Part shown: in pieces, positions 49,601 through 58,880 of the stretch
How positions within the stretch are numbered: position 1 is the first letter of the stretch
Layout of the letters: every line of letters begins with the position of its first letter
DNA from: Haliclystus octoradiatus
Taxonomy: Eukaryota > Cnidaria > Staurozoa > Stauromedusae > Haliclystidae
Length of the DNA stretch: 64,000 nucleotides
Direction of reading: 5' to 3'
Assembly: GCA_916610825.1 (NCBI GenBank)
Contig: OU744452.1
Coordinates: 1,709,543 to 1,773,542, forward strand
Made by a program: the position numbers and the translations under genes
Notes under the pieces: generated by a model
Database searches by the model: none
Told to the model about the DNA's origin: nothing
The model's input: the letters and a program-made list of their open reading frames with translations, nothing else

Positions 49601-51976
49601 AAATCGCCAACAAAAGCTGGATGAAACACGTATTTGATGTAATACACAGGGTCCAACAAAGGTGAGGATCCTAGATCCTGGAATGTTAGAGGAAATTCAA
49701 AAGAGAATGGATAATTTTATAATTTAAAAAATAAAATGTTTTAGGATTCGTAGGCTCAATCTTCTGTAAGACACTGGTGATACAGTAGTAATAGTAATAA
49801 CAGGAACATACTAAACATAGACTGTTTGACTTAAATTAAAAATCTTATGAAATCAGTGTGAATTAATGTCACTAACAAATGATAAAAGTGGATTGAAGGT
49901 GTGAAAGTTCATTTGACGCTTCTTGGTAAGGGCTGAACTAATATTATAGCCACAAATTCAGAATTGTTTATGCAATGGAATGTTGACTAGGTTTCAATAA
50001 AGTTAGCTATCATACAACAATGTCTATTGAATTACTGTGGAAATCAATTAATCTGGTGTGGTTCACAAATATATTTTATGTTTCTAGAATTGGTGCGTAA
50101 AGCATTATATAGGTGGCAGAATAAATCAATAATTTTAACTGTAAAAATAATCCAAACAACGAAGCTACTTTAAGTTAAGAAAATTAAACAGTTTCAAGTT
50201 ATAAGCTAATGATCTCTGAATAGGTTTCTGATCTGATGTAATACGGATTATAAAAATTTAAATACTGATCTATAGAGATATAATACAGTCAGAAGTAGTA
50301 GTTAATCATATTAAAATATTATTAATCAAACTTATCAAATTAAATACAACATTTGGAAAATTTGAATCAAACAACACTAAATTCCAAAAGATACCATGAA
50401 AATTAAATGAGCTGCTAACAATTTAAAGTAAGGAGAGTTACCTTACAATAAGATTGTCATTCTGAAAGCACACAACAACACCTAGGTATTGAATTGTTTT
50501 AAACAATAATTCTGAAAAGAAGCTAATTTTCAGCACTCCATTGTGCATAAGATAGATTACAATTAAGAAGTAAGAAGCCTGCAATTAATAATCAAACTAA
50601 CTACCGTATTTTCCGGTGTATAAGTCGATTTTCTAGCCTCAAATTTTCAAGCTAAAATCAAGGGGTCGACTTATACACCGAGTCTACAAATTTGTACCCA
50701 AAATCAAAGACAAAAACGACAACAATACAATTAAATCCTATATATAACGGACAAACTATATTGTTCATATTGTCCGTATTGTTTTGAAAGTAATAAAACT
50801 ATTTTTCAGACAAGCGATTTCAAAACAATTGTATGAATGAATGGTAAATGTAATTCAAAGCTGACATGATCAAATTACGTTGAATTCTTTGTTTGCTCAA
50901 GTGTAAAAGGTCAACACATAAAGCGAGCAAGACTTGACAACTCGACAAACACGGAGAGAATATCTTGGACTACAATACTAAATCTTGAATTATATTTCCA
51001 ATTAATTTACTTGGAAGCTGATCTGACCGATATATCAAGGCTAAATCATCCATGAATGTAGTACTAGTTTTGATATTGGTTTCACAAAATACATTTTACC
51101 GCTTGTTTGTTGATCTTGAGACAAAGGAAAAAGATCGAAAAGCCGTAAAGTTCCAAAATGATTATACAAACATTATTGAAAATAAACAAAATTAAAACGA
51201 TTCAGAACATGATGACTATGATTTAAATTCGGCTTATACAGAGAATATACCTTAAAACCTAGAAAATGGAGCCCAAAAACAGGTGTCGACTTACACACCG
51301 GAAAATACGTAGCTTATAAAACGAAATTAATCTTCACAAATTACTAAACTAATCTATCAGACATCACAACAAGAGATAAATTAAAAGCAAACAATTTACC
51401 TGCCATGGATTCCCCCATTAACAATATTTTCGATCTGTTGCTATGGAATCCATTAAATTCATTTAACGCTTCAAAGTAACCAACAATTGAATCTAATCCT
51501 TTTTCACATATTTCGTAGGGTGGTTTTTGCAAAGGATTTCTATAAATAATTAAGTCAGTTAATGATTTCAATTCTGTTATGCTTTCTGGTAAAAAAGTTA
51601 ATGAATTATTATGACAAATTAATCTCTTTAACTCAATAAGATTTCCAATGTCATCTGGTAACGATAACAGCTCGTTGTAACCAATATCTAATACGGTTAA
51701 AGCTTTCATATTTGATATTGAATTAGGTAATGTTTTGATGCTGTTAGATGATAGATCAAGTTCCTTCAATTTCATATTATTATTTGTAATTTCTGGAAAC
51801 GACGTCAATTTATTGCAACGAATATCTAATACGGTTAACGAGTTCATATTTGATATTGAATTAGGTAATGTTTCGATGCTGTTGAATGATAGATCAAGTA
51901 ACTCCAATTTCATATCACTATTTGTAATTTCTTCTGGAAACGACGTCAATTTATTGTAACTAATATCTAATACAGT
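31392..51976 (-). CDS. LRR-Roc-COR-Death protein (ROCO family), whole gene span
   Basis: Nine exons on the minus strand join with matching phases: 51976-51400 (LRR), 46684-46496 and 41103-40760 (Roc GTPase), 40243-39729, 38872-38656 and 36290-36036 (COR region), 35946-35742, 35616-35551, and 31669-31392 (Death domain and TAA stop). The eight exons after the LRR exon total 2,069 coding bases. ROCO proteins are GTP-binding signalling proteins in which Roc and COR act as a dimerising switch. LRRs normally bind partners, and the Death domain recruits other Death-domain adaptors. The role here, apoptotic or innate-immune signalling, is inferred from domains only. The protein is probably cytosolic, since no signal peptide or membrane segment is seen. 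The 5' part is missing in the assembly gap. A second copy of the LRR exon is at 4007-5426. Confidence 0.85.
31917..32340. repeat. 144 bp tandem repeat, three units
   Basis: The phrase GACCACTATACACAGGTGAC recurs at about 31918, 32062 and 32205. Units are nearly identical and share the GACCACT...ACAGGTGAC module with the 181 bp array. It lies in the intron before the Death exon. Confidence 0.88.
32780..33142. repeat. ~120 bp tandem repeat, about three units
   Basis: Recurring phrases GAGAATAATTATGAAGAGAACATT and AGTATCTTAGAAAATTTGTAGGAC alternate along the stretch. The first unit is the most diverged. It is intronic. Confidence 0.8.
33143..33840. other. GC-rich, CpG-containing island inside an intron
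   Basis: About 700 bp with clearly higher GC and many CpGs in an otherwise AT-rich intron. It contains GTTGCCATGGCGAT at about 33363-33376, close to an RFX X-box, and a hairpin AAAGTCGC/GCGATTTT near 33750. Short ORFs cross it but none has a recognisable domain. It could be an internal promoter or CpG island, or an inserted fragment of different composition. Confidence 0.45.
34030..34210. repeat. degenerate GACCAC-ACAGGTGG repeats
   Basis: Several imperfect copies of the module GACCACTATAGACAGGTGGC...TATACAGGTTTGA, related to the tandem arrays at 29863-30945 and 31917-32340. Confidence 0.7.
34766..34960. repeat. AACATTA minisatellite
   Basis: About 200 bp made of variants of AAAACATTACTGTAACATTATC. 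The apparent lysine/histidine/leucine-rich ORF here is low-complexity translation of the repeat. Confidence 0.85.
35070..35490. repeat. degenerate GACCAC-ACAGGTGG repeats, second cluster
   Basis: About five imperfect units of 60-80 bp, each with GACCACTATATGCAGGTGGC, then TATACAGGGTTGATTCA and GTAGAAAATACTGTTTTAGACAT. Same module as at 34030-34210. Confidence 0.75.
35551..35616 (-). CDS. ROCO gene exon 8
   Basis: A 66 bp exon between a TTTCATTGCAG acceptor and an AAGT|GTAAGT donor. It encodes a short charged linker (HMLELKNGNDLRMLSS). Phase 1 on both sides fits exons 7 and 9. Confidence 0.75.
35742..35946 (-). CDS. ROCO gene exon 7
   Basis: A 205 bp exon (TTACTTTAG acceptor, ACAG|GTAAGG donor). 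It encodes a cysteine-rich stretch including CVQRQSICPSCFG, CWFSCD and YIPCGKEH, between the COR domain and the Death domain. The C-x2-C pair followed by further Cys/His suggests a small metal-binding fold, but this is only a possibility. Confidence 0.8.
36036..36290 (-). CDS. ROCO gene exon 6 (COR, C-terminal part)
   Basis: 255 bp, 85 codons, phase 0 on both sides (TTTTCAG acceptor, AAG|GTTCAA donor). It contains LPVGSFERFIASIYHEFS and GIEVKCKVFCTIQSDG, matching the alternating helix/strand pattern of the C-terminal COR half in ROCO proteins. Confidence 0.82.
36489..36860. repeat. 169 bp tandem duplication plus AT-rich tail
   Basis: AATAGCTCTGCTATGCTCGG at 36489 and AATAGCTCCGCTACGCTCGG at about 36658 start two near-identical segments rich in AATCAAAT-type repeats. 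It lies in the intron between exons 5 and 6. Confidence 0.8.
36952..37026 (-). repeat. tRNA-like SINE head, copy 1
   Basis: On the minus strand it has a good A box (TGGTCTAGTGG, 37009-37019) and B box (GGGTTCAATCCC, 36966-36977) at tRNA spacing, followed by an A/T-rich tail to about 36855. The acceptor stem does not pair and the T stem is broken, so it is not a functional tRNA. It fits the promoter-bearing head of a tRNA-derived SINE. Confidence 0.65.
37160..38135. repeat. local duplication around the SINE heads
   Basis: About 150 bp at roughly 37200-37350 (AATGATGAATTGTCGGTT...GTGATGTTACAGAACGATTAAAA) recurs at about 37985-38135. Together with the two SINE heads and their tails this indicates duplication of a ~0.5 kb composite. 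The two copies differ by small substitutions and an internal gap. Confidence 0.7.
37863..37938 (-). repeat. tRNA-like SINE head, copy 2
   Basis: Second copy, with A box (37922-37932) and B box-like GGAGTTCAATCCC. It keeps a 5 bp anticodon-stem-like hairpin GCGCC/GGCGC, but no acceptor-stem pairing. Its AT-rich tail runs to about 37770. Confidence 0.65.
38656..38872 (-). CDS. ROCO gene exon 5 (COR)
   Basis: 217 bp (TGTGCTGCAG acceptor, GAGATG|GTAAGT donor). It encodes CIWSEIDYITNNNDMFHFLID, then GIPLMTLLVPWYFKP and a charged end. The VPWYF-type strand followed by a charged segment fits the COR domain. Confidence 0.82.
38873..39728. other. intron between ROCO exons 4 and 5
   Basis: 856 bp, GT-AG. 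No other element recognised apart from a weak inverted match (GCTGATTC / GAATCAGC) near 39210 and 39290. Confidence 0.6.
39729..40243 (-). CDS. ROCO gene exon 4 (COR, N-terminal part)
   Basis: 515 bp (TTATGTTTCAG acceptor, CTTAG|GTAAGC donor). It encodes PVSSFGKLDGISELRKELIKV, then LDVFIEAVKVKFGMTKEMIIS and ALQYFDTIGSVLYFSY...DLFLFVDPEWFIVVLKKVF. The helix-rich run ending in IGSVLYF and DPEWF is the signature of the COR dimerisation domain in ROCO proteins. Confidence 0.87.
40760..41103 (-). CDS. ROCO gene exon 3 (Roc GTPase, second half)
   Basis: 344 bp (ATTTCAAG acceptor, GATGAG|GTGAGT donor). It continues the Roc domain: LFLLVLDLYKYE, a helix NWMSVILAHAPDATI, and THLD, the guanine-specificity motif. 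The strand before it (ILIVPTHLD) is typical. A long charged helix leads to the COR exon. Confidence 0.87.
41376..41750. mobile_element. ~375 bp MITE-like inverted repeat
   Basis: Ends are inverted copies of TATA..CA.AGCTCTCAACC followed by GTCTCCCTATTTC-like sequence (41376-41425 versus 41705-41750). No ORF. The superfamily is not clear, and target duplications were not resolved. Confidence 0.55.
43286..45379. mobile_element. long foldback element interrupted by a hAT MITE
   Basis: Begins CGGTGGGTCTAAACAG and ends with its inverted counterpart (CTGTTAAGACCCACCG). The two arms, about 600 bp each, are inverted and moderately diverged over most of their length. The left arm also has an internal duplication (TTATGTACYTAATATTT near 43720 and 43850). 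Without the nested insertion it is about 1.34 kb. No transposase frame is visible. Confidence 0.75.
44457..45207. mobile_element. 751 bp non-autonomous hAT element
   Basis: Starts TAGGGATGCACGGGAAT and ends ATTTCGGTGCATCCCTA (inverted). It is flanked by a perfect 8 bp target duplication AACACTAT (44449-44456 and 45208-45215). The 8 bp duplication and TAGGG-type termini are diagnostic for hAT. The internal subterminal regions repeat CCGAAA/CCGGAAT motifs. Confidence 0.9.
45633..46115. mobile_element. ~480 bp MITE-like inverted repeat
   Basis: AAAAAACCCGGGTTTCC...AAAGTCCAC at the left is mirrored by GTGGACTTTT...GACCCGGGTTTT at the right. No coding capacity. Confidence 0.6.
46496..46684 (-). 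CDS. ROCO gene exon 2 (Roc GTPase, first half)
   Basis: 189 bp (TATATTGTAG acceptor, ACAAG|GTGAGT donor). Its first bases complete the P-loop started in the LRR exon, giving GESMAGKTS. Then come CNALINCKEEK, a switch I region (TEGIDLRKW) and the G3 motif VDCAGQ. The intron cuts the P-loop between G and K, the same position as the donor in the left paralogue. Confidence 0.88.
46818..46862 (+). ncRNA. hammerhead ribozyme-like motif (decayed core)
   Basis: Stem I CCGT/ACGG encloses CTGATGA (46822-46828), a stem II CGTG/CACG with loop AAATAAA, then GTAA where GAAA is required, and a 3 bp stem III. All helices pair, but the core has one A-to-T change, so cleavage is unlikely. Hammerheads are known in Penelope-like elements, and a Penelope endonuclease remnant lies just downstream. 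Confidence 0.6.
46925..47105 (+). pseudogene. Penelope-type GIY-YIG endonuclease fragment
   Basis: One frame reads NYIGLTEGAFKS (the YIG motif). After a frameshift another continues with KHKSSFTN and TELSKYIWSLKD...KWSI. These are the conserved blocks of the GIY-YIG endonuclease that ends canonical Penelope-like elements. It is frameshifted and truncated, and fused at about 47105 to hAT sequence. It does not belong to the array at 12-26 kb, which has no such domain. Confidence 0.7.
47106..48355 (+). pseudogene. hAT transposase 3' remnant (right copy)
   Basis: Longer copy of the remnant at 1-936. It contains SYSTAGVVLPTITGLL, the HVLASFIDPRF block, NPLEWWKEN and the SVPSKQIFSKAG dimerisation motif. 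It is interrupted by stops at 47526 and 47734-47736. The 3' end near 48355 has the CACCCCTAA terminus. The 5' part is lost at the junction with the Penelope endonuclease fragment. Confidence 0.8.
48356..50601. other. intronic DNA, right copy of segmental duplication
   Basis: Collinear with 937-3208. It lacks the solo LTR (empty site near 50115) and has about 320 bp extra at 49358-49690. No coding region is seen. Confidence 0.6.
50604..51309. mobile_element. 706 bp TA-flanked MITE (right copy)
   Basis: Same length and terminal repeats (CCGTATTTTCCGGTGTATAAG) as 3211-3916, with TA on both sides. Confidence 0.75.
51400..51976 (-). CDS. ROCO gene exon 1 (LRRs and P-loop start), truncated by gap
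   Basis: Encodes the last ~8 LRRs and GESMAG, ending at a GCAG|GTAAAT donor. Sequence and layout match 4007-5426, with scattered substitutions and one added Glu (PEEITNSD). The 5' side is cut by the run of N. The downstream exons 2-9 are in this window, so this is the more complete paralogue. Confidence 0.85.
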
Positions 51977-52476
51977 NNNNNNNNNNNNNNNNNNNNNNNN
52001 NNNNNNNNNNNNNNNNNNNNNNNNNNNNNNNNNNNNNNNNNNNNNNNNNNNNNNNNNNNNNNNNNNNNNNNNNNNNNNNNNNNNNNNNNNNNNNNNNNNN
52101 NNNNNNNNNNNNNNNNNNNNNNNNNNNNNNNNNNNNNNNNNNNNNNNNNNNNNNNNNNNNNNNNNNNNNNNNNNNNNNNNNNNNNNNNNNNNNNNNNNNN
52201 NNNNNNNNNNNNNNNNNNNNNNNNNNNNNNNNNNNNNNNNNNNNNNNNNNNNNNNNNNNNNNNNNNNNNNNNNNNNNNNNNNNNNNNNNNNNNNNNNNNN
52301 NNNNNNNNNNNNNNNNNNNNNNNNNNNNNNNNNNNNNNNNNNNNNNNNNNNNNNNNNNNNNNNNNNNNNNNNNNNNNNNNNNNNNNNNNNNNNNNNNNNN
52401 NNNNNNNNNNNNNNNNNNNNNNNNNNNNNNNNNNNNNNNNNNNNNNNNNNNNNNNNNNNNNNNNNNNNNNNNNNNN
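51977..52476. other. assembly gap, 500 N
   Basis: Exactly 500 undetermined bases, a typical placeholder size. The real distance between the LRR exon and the P-type transposase is unknown. Confidence 0.99.
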
Positions 52477-53376
52477 AATCAAAATACAATTGGTACTGCC
52501 ATGCATCAGACCCGCAGAAAAACAGGTTTTGTAGGCTTCTTGGTGGCTATTAGGAGCACACAAGCACTTTTTCAAGAATTGGTTGAGCAGAATGATGCCC
52601 CAATGAAATATCTGTTGATGTATAAATTCAGCCAAGATCATTTGGAATTGTTCTTTGGTGCAGCTAGTTCTGCTGGTGGTTTTAACAATAACCCAACAGC
52701 GCAGCAGTTCACAGCTGCATATAAACGCCTCCTCCTGAGAAGCAGCATCCAAGGTGGAGTAGGAAATTGCCAGAAGCGAGACTTTACCAATATCTTGCAC
52801 ATTGTTGGTGACACCTGCAACATAAATGACAACGAAATATCAATCTCAACTGTATCATTGATAAAAAGGTATGATTTAGGGGACAGATCACCCTCTCCAT
52901 CTGACCATGACTACAGTGATTCCCCAAACATAACTAATATTTCGGAATTCAAGAAAACTGCAATCTCTTACATTGGTGGGTATGTTGCCAGAATGGCTAT
53001 AAAGAAAATTTTGTGCAAGAAATGCTGTACAGCTCTGTCATCAGATAAGGAGCCAACTAATTTCATGAGAATTAAGGACAGAGGGGGACTGTGGAAGCCA
53101 TCAGCCAGTATTACTTTGATATGTCAAGAAACAGAGAAACGTTTTGAGAGAATGCTGGCTACATCAAAGGGAAAGTTACCACGTGCAAAAGGAATTTGTA
53201 TGGCTATTGGTGTGTCCGTCTTACAAGACATCGACATGTCGAAAACGTTTACATCTCTAAAAGAGCACATGCTTGACACTGCAGTTGGTGACAACCATGT
53301 ATTTTCTCTAATAAAATTAATTGCTGCTTGCTATTGTAAAGTGCGAATGACCATTTGGCAAAAGAGGCAACATTAA
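52477..53376 (+). CDS. P-element-type transposase, C-terminal fragment
   Basis: About 298 codons open from the gap edge to a TAA at 53374-53376. It contains KFSQDHLELFFGA and GGFNNNPTAQQFTAAYKRLL, the hallmark block of P-element/THAP9 transposases, then a cysteine pair region (CKKCC) and a conserved YIGGYVARM segment. The N-terminal THAP DNA-binding and RNase H-like parts would lie in the gap. No frame damage is seen in the visible part. Confidence 0.85.
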   Translation, partial: NQNTIGTAMHQTRRKTGFVGFLVAIRSTQALFQELVEQNDAPMKYLLMYKFSQDHLELFFGAASSAGGFNNNPTAQQFTAAYKRLLLRSSIQGGVGNCQKRDFTNILHIVGDTCNINDNEISISTVSLIKRYDLGDRSPSPSDHDYSDSPNITNISEFKKTAISYIGGYVARMAIKKILCKKCCTALSSDKEPTNFMRIKDRGGLWKPSASITLICQETEKRFERMLATSKGKLPRAKGICMAIGVSVLQDIDMSKTFTSLKEHMLDTAVGDNHVFSLIKLIAACYCKVRMTIWQKRQH

Positions 53377-55764
53377 TAGCAAATGGAAATCTTGTTCGGA
53401 AAAGACTGAACAAATTAGTTCTTTTCAAAAATCAGTAGGCCTATGGGATGATTTGTAAGATGGTTTTGTTGGGATTTTCTTAATAAATTATTAGATTTAA
53501 TAGTAATAATACCATATAAGATTCAAAGTGTTATGATACGAGCATAATAAAATTCCAGGTATGAAAATAACTTGACTTGGATCAGTTAAGGTAATATATA
53601 ACTTGATTTCAAGTTATTAAGTTAAATTAAACATATATGTAATCTTTAGACTTTTAGATCTTTTATTTAAAGAGTTTCGAATGACCAGCAGCCTTTGCTT
53701 TGTTTTGTTGTTTTGATCACAAGAAACGAGGCTAATCCTCTGGAAAGTGACGTCAGCGCCCACGTCAGAGGATTGTCCTCGTGGTTGTTGCTACGGAAAG
53801 ACACGACAGAAAGCTCGAGAAAATAGTCTGGTTTATCAATTTCAGTTTTGGATAAATCTCAATTATTACTTGTGGAAACGCAAAGTCTATGGCTATAGAT
53901 AGCCAACAAATGTATACGGCTCAAAAATAGATAGCGGAATGGGAGTCACAGTCCAATTATCTGTCTGAGAAGTTTGACACAAATCAAAACAACTTGGATA
54001 AAATGTACTTTCAAATCAACACTAAATAAATTCATATGATTCTAAATTTTACAATTCACGTGCATATATACTGCAGAAAAACAATGCAATATAAAACACA
54101 CATAGGTATGTTACTAACTATTTTTAGACGGAGCCTACGTGTTTACAAACATAATTTGGAGTCAATGATCAAAGTATCCGCATTCAAAATCGAATTCACC
54201 TGGTGTTATAATTTCATCTTGTTTCGGCGATAAATTTCGATTTTGAATGCTAACAAATATCTTCCCGTTCTTTCAATCCCTAATATTCTTGTATAAAGTA
54301 AACACCAACATGAAATTTTGAATCAGTCGAGTTCAGTTCTAGCTTTCAACTCTGTCTTCCTTCCTCAATTCGTATGACGCTAGTAGCATAGCAAGTGAAT
54401 TGATTTTCGTGGTACACATTTATTCAAGCGTCGAAAGCCCTTACGACGTCCACCTCTATTGCTCTTGTAACTTTCCAAACCAGTTCGTTAATAAATAACT
54501 TGGCAGAATCACAGAATGCTTCCATGTTCGTTTTACGAAATGTTTTTGCAAAATCGAGCGTGTGTGCAAAGGAGACACAAAGGCGGGCCGTGTATCATGA
54601 AAACGAGTGATTGAAATCTGGGTCCAGATTTCAAAGACAAAAATATGCAAAGGCTGCTGGTCATTTTATGGTCTTTAATGTTAGGCCTACTTGCTGAGAT
54701 ATTATATTTACACTTATACAGAAAAAAAGGAATAACATAATTTGTTCCCGTGTCTTCTTTTTATAATACTTTTACTACGATATCTGCACTGTCAACATTA
54801 TACTAATGTTCATGTAGCTACAGACACAGTCACAGTGCAAACGCTTTAAAAACAGTTCAAATTTGAGGATTAATGAAACTACTGTTGTGTAGCCTGGTCA
54901 GAAGTTTGAAAATTCATGCTACCATTGTCACTATCAATGGAATATAACCACCTTTTCTACAGATATTTTATGAAAAACAAACGCAGCTTATTTAAATAAA
55001 CAAAACACAAACTTGCTAGTTTCTCGAATAAATTCAAAACACAATGGTATTCTCGATATGTTTACGTAGAGAAAATAGGCTGTTTCGAGCCAACAAATTT
55101 AGAAAGACTTGAATTGAAATACTGATACGTTGATGGAGGACGAACCTGATACGATCTTCCGTATAATAAACGTTGCCTTGGGTTTTATGTTTTGCCTGTA
55201 TCACATAAAATCAACAAGCAAAGGTAAAGACAACAACAAAAAAACAAGTCAAAATATTTCTAACTTAGTAATATATGGCAAATAAGAAATAACAAAACTC
55301 AATAAGTACTCACCTTGTTATCTAATTAACAGGTAACTTCGGCAGTTGATCCACAGCATTACAAGTTTAAAATTTGAAAACTTCCGAGTTTATAGCAGCA
55401 TGTTGCCAATGCAGATTAGCTGTTTAACAAGTAGAAGCAGTACGAAAGTGACCAAATTTGTAAGTGAATGGGTCACTCTGTAATGGCGGCTGGCCTCAAA
55501 CGCCGGCTTCAATTTTGGAACAATAGAAGCTCTATCCAGTCTTTATTTTGAGATCAGTGCAGGACTCTTGTTTATGACAGAAAAGTCCTCTTTTCAGTCA
55601 GCGATAAGTTATCTTCAGGTATATGCATTCGGTTAAGAGATTCGCATTCAGCTTTACAATTAAATATTAATATATCTGCAGAATTAATTTAAGTATGGAT
55701 ACTTCTTCATCGCAAATATTACACATCCATATGTACATTTTTTAATTGCTATTAATTATTCAGG
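53377..55764. other. non-coding DNA with an inverted 18 bp repeat
   Basis: No credible ORF. AATGACCAGCAGCCTTTG at 53680-53697 is inverted at 54648-54665, enclosing 986 bp that may be a non-autonomous transposon. Inside are a CRE-like TGACGTCA near 53750 and a perfect hairpin TGAAATCTGG/CCAGATTTCA near 54620. Confidence 0.5.
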
Positions 55765-56353
55765 AGGTCAAGCAATCAACAAAAAGCTGAGAGCAACATC
55801 AAATGCTGTTACCTCTAAAATCAAAAAGCGTTATAAACGTTTCCAGACCAAATTAAAAGATGTAGGTGTTACCCCTGATTGTCAGCTGAGTGACGTGCTG
55901 TCACTTTCAAATCCAATTTATGGTGGTCAAGATGAACCCTCCTCTACTGTCCCAATTTCCATCAAAAGGCAGTTGATGGATGGTGTTCATCTTGAGCATC
56001 GAATTAGTGAGGAAATTGGCATGCTAGCCACTGAGTTGGCAGCAGCATGCTATTTTTATGTCAGACAGCTTGACATAGTGGATAAATTGCTCCTTTCATC
56101 AAACAATTTAATATTTTTTCCACTTTTAAGAAAAATGAGGAGAAAACTATCTAGGGAAGGTATAGATTTGCAGAAAATATTCAGTGCCTACCTTCCCATT
56201 ATGTTATTCGACTCTTTCATAGAATCAGTTTCCTTTGAGTATTGTGAAGGTGGTGATGAGCCAAGAGATACCTTGCCTCATGTTGAGCAGCTAGCTTTAA
56301 GCTCTGATGAAGATGAAATTTCAGATGAAGATGATGACTCATGTGACCCATGA
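55765..56353 (+). CDS. terminal exon of an unrecognised, acidic-tailed protein
   Basis: Follows a convincing acceptor (TTAATTATTCAG) and stays open to a TGA at 56351-56353, about 195 codons. It starts with a basic helical segment (KIKKRYKRFQTKLKD), continues with a helical region including ELAAACYFYVRQLD, and ends in a very acidic tail (SSDEDEISDEDDD). I do not recognise the family. Given the surroundings it may be the last exon of another transposase gene. Upstream exons were not found. Confidence 0.5.
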
Positions 56354-58880
56354 GTAGTGTATATTTATGTATTTCTTTAATTTAAATTATAACTTTTTTA
56401 CTGCCTGTATACTGTAATCTTCAATTATTTTACTTTGAATGATTTACAGTACATTTTGGTGATACATGGTGCTCTATACCAAACTTGCGTGAAATCTCTT
56501 CTCTGTTTGATTTATGTTCTCTACTATATTACTGTATTCCCTTCTGATTGTATTCGATCTGCTCCGTGTAATTAGCATTGACTTCAGAAATCTACTTATT
56601 TGACAAGGGCCACCCGCTATATGGATACGGTAAGGACATTTTTGGGGTCTCAAATAGAGATGAAGAAAGATCAGTAAGCGCTATTACACTCAACCAAACG
56701 TTGCTGGTCTATAAAAAGCAATGCAGTCAAATCGTGTTATTGGGAATGAGGCATGCCAAATTAGTTAATATCTTTGTCATGTGGAAGTCTCCCAACTGGC
56801 TATATCCCAGTGGCTATATTCAGTGTTAACGGAGTATATTAGGAATGATTTCGAAAAAGCATAGATAAATACAGTAGATGTTTCCAAATGACTGTCGTTT
56901 AGCTTGAAGAGTAGTGCCTAGCATCCCAAATGACTCAGTGGTAATGCTCGACATTGTTGGAAGGGAAGTTCACATATCACAGACAAAATAGAAGCTTTCA
57001 CGAATCATAAATGGCAAACTCGCGGACAACACGCGGATAGAATTAACCGATTTCCCGAACCACTGCACACCATACCAAGAAACAGTGGATCACAGGTCAC
57101 CAAAATACCGGATTCACCCTCTTACATTTAAATGCTTATATATAAGATATGAACCAGATCTTCAATAACCAACTCAAGCTGACTTGGTCCTTTCCTATAA
57201 AATATACTTATTTCTGGTTCTCAGTCAAATGTTCTCACTACATTACTAAATTAATTTACTATTTATTGGGCTGGAATCATATAGAGAAATTGATAATACG
57301 GTATCATATACACATTACATATTGCGGACATTGCTCTATAATTTGCTCTTATTAATATACCGATTGGAGCTAGGTACACAATATGATGACATTTATATAT
57401 ACTATATAGTGAGTAGTTAAAGTAATGGTGTTGGTGTTGAAACTGTAATTGTTGAATGAAGGAATATTATGTTGCAGTATACATTTAGAAATTATTAGTA
57501 TCATTTCACGCAAGTTGAATAAAATACCTTAATACATTAAATTTTAAAGTTTATTCTCTTTTAATTTTTCCATTAAGAAGTATAATCCCCGGATATAATC
57601 CATGTTAACTTAATGTTAAATGACATTTCAAAGAGTATAGAACTTGCTTGATATCCCCCCTCTATAGTACAGATGAAAAGTGGGACAAAAAGCAAGGTGG
57701 GATACTAAGCTAGTAGAATTATGAGAGTTTGTATGGAGAATGGAAAATAGAAATCAGTTTTATGTGGTTTTATTAAGCAAGTTGGGACGTTAAAAAGGGG
57801 AATATTAATCAAATTGTTCTGTTTAGTATAGCTTATTAAAAATGTGATGACTGCCGGGGATACCCTGTGAGCGTTAGATAATAGTCAGCTAGAGGAAAAC
57901 GTGAGGCACCGCTTTTCTTATGCAGTCTCTCAATTTAGGCGAATCTTACTATTTTTATCGGTGAATAAATCTTGAAATTTGAATAGCCTACCATGTAGAA
58001 AGATTCCCCCTTTTTGTCCTTTTGGACTTTGATGGAATGTTATTTGTCTATTTAGCATTAATAAGTTTACTGTAGTTCCTAATGGGTTCATACACTCTAC
58101 TCTTTCAGAAGCAAAGTACTTTACAGGATATGATAAGTGCGGTATTAATAATTTACATAACTGGAAAACGGGTTCATTAAACTAAATTAGTCTAAATTAG
58201 TCTAAAAATTAAATCTTTAGTATGTGCCCCATATCAAAATATTATTGTTTTAATTTTATTATTTTATTTCATCAATATTTCAATCGTGTCATCCCACCCC
58301 AATTGGAACAATCTTATGAATGACATGGTATCAGCAAAGAATTTACAAACTTACAAACATAAATTAAATATCAAGGATCTATCTAAGTTTTGTCAGATTT
58401 ATCGTTATTAATTATTAATAGCCTAATTATTAATATTCATAAACTATCAAGAAGTTATTTTCTTGGAACAACAATATTATGGGGTTTTCATGAGGTCTTC
58501 CTATTTGGCACATTTTTTAATTGAATTTAGTTGTTAAGCACTGCTATGTACTTTTTGCAATAATAATACTCTGGATAGATAGAGGTCAATAGAATCAGTT
58601 ATTATCACAACTTTAAACAATAACATTCTCTCCTGGGTAGGCATTTCTCTCGACTGAAGAATATAGTTTTTAACAAACAATCATACTAATACGCCCTTTC
58701 AGTCAAAATGGAGTTAAAGCCGTGAACAAGGAACAACAAAATAGTGAATTCAATTTCAAAATTCTATTGAAACAAAGATCATTAATTATACAGATATAAG
58801 ATATGTTATAAAACTTCTTGAAAATATAAATGAAAGTTATGATATTTTTATAATATGTTATCTAATATATATTTTGTATA
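56354..58880. other. intergenic DNA, nothing recognised
   Basis: AT-rich with only short, motif-free ORFs. Confidence 0.5.

Noticed and set aside
51344..52800. ORFs running through the N block
   Set aside because: The frames are continuous only because undetermined bases hide stops; they are not evidence for a fusion gene.
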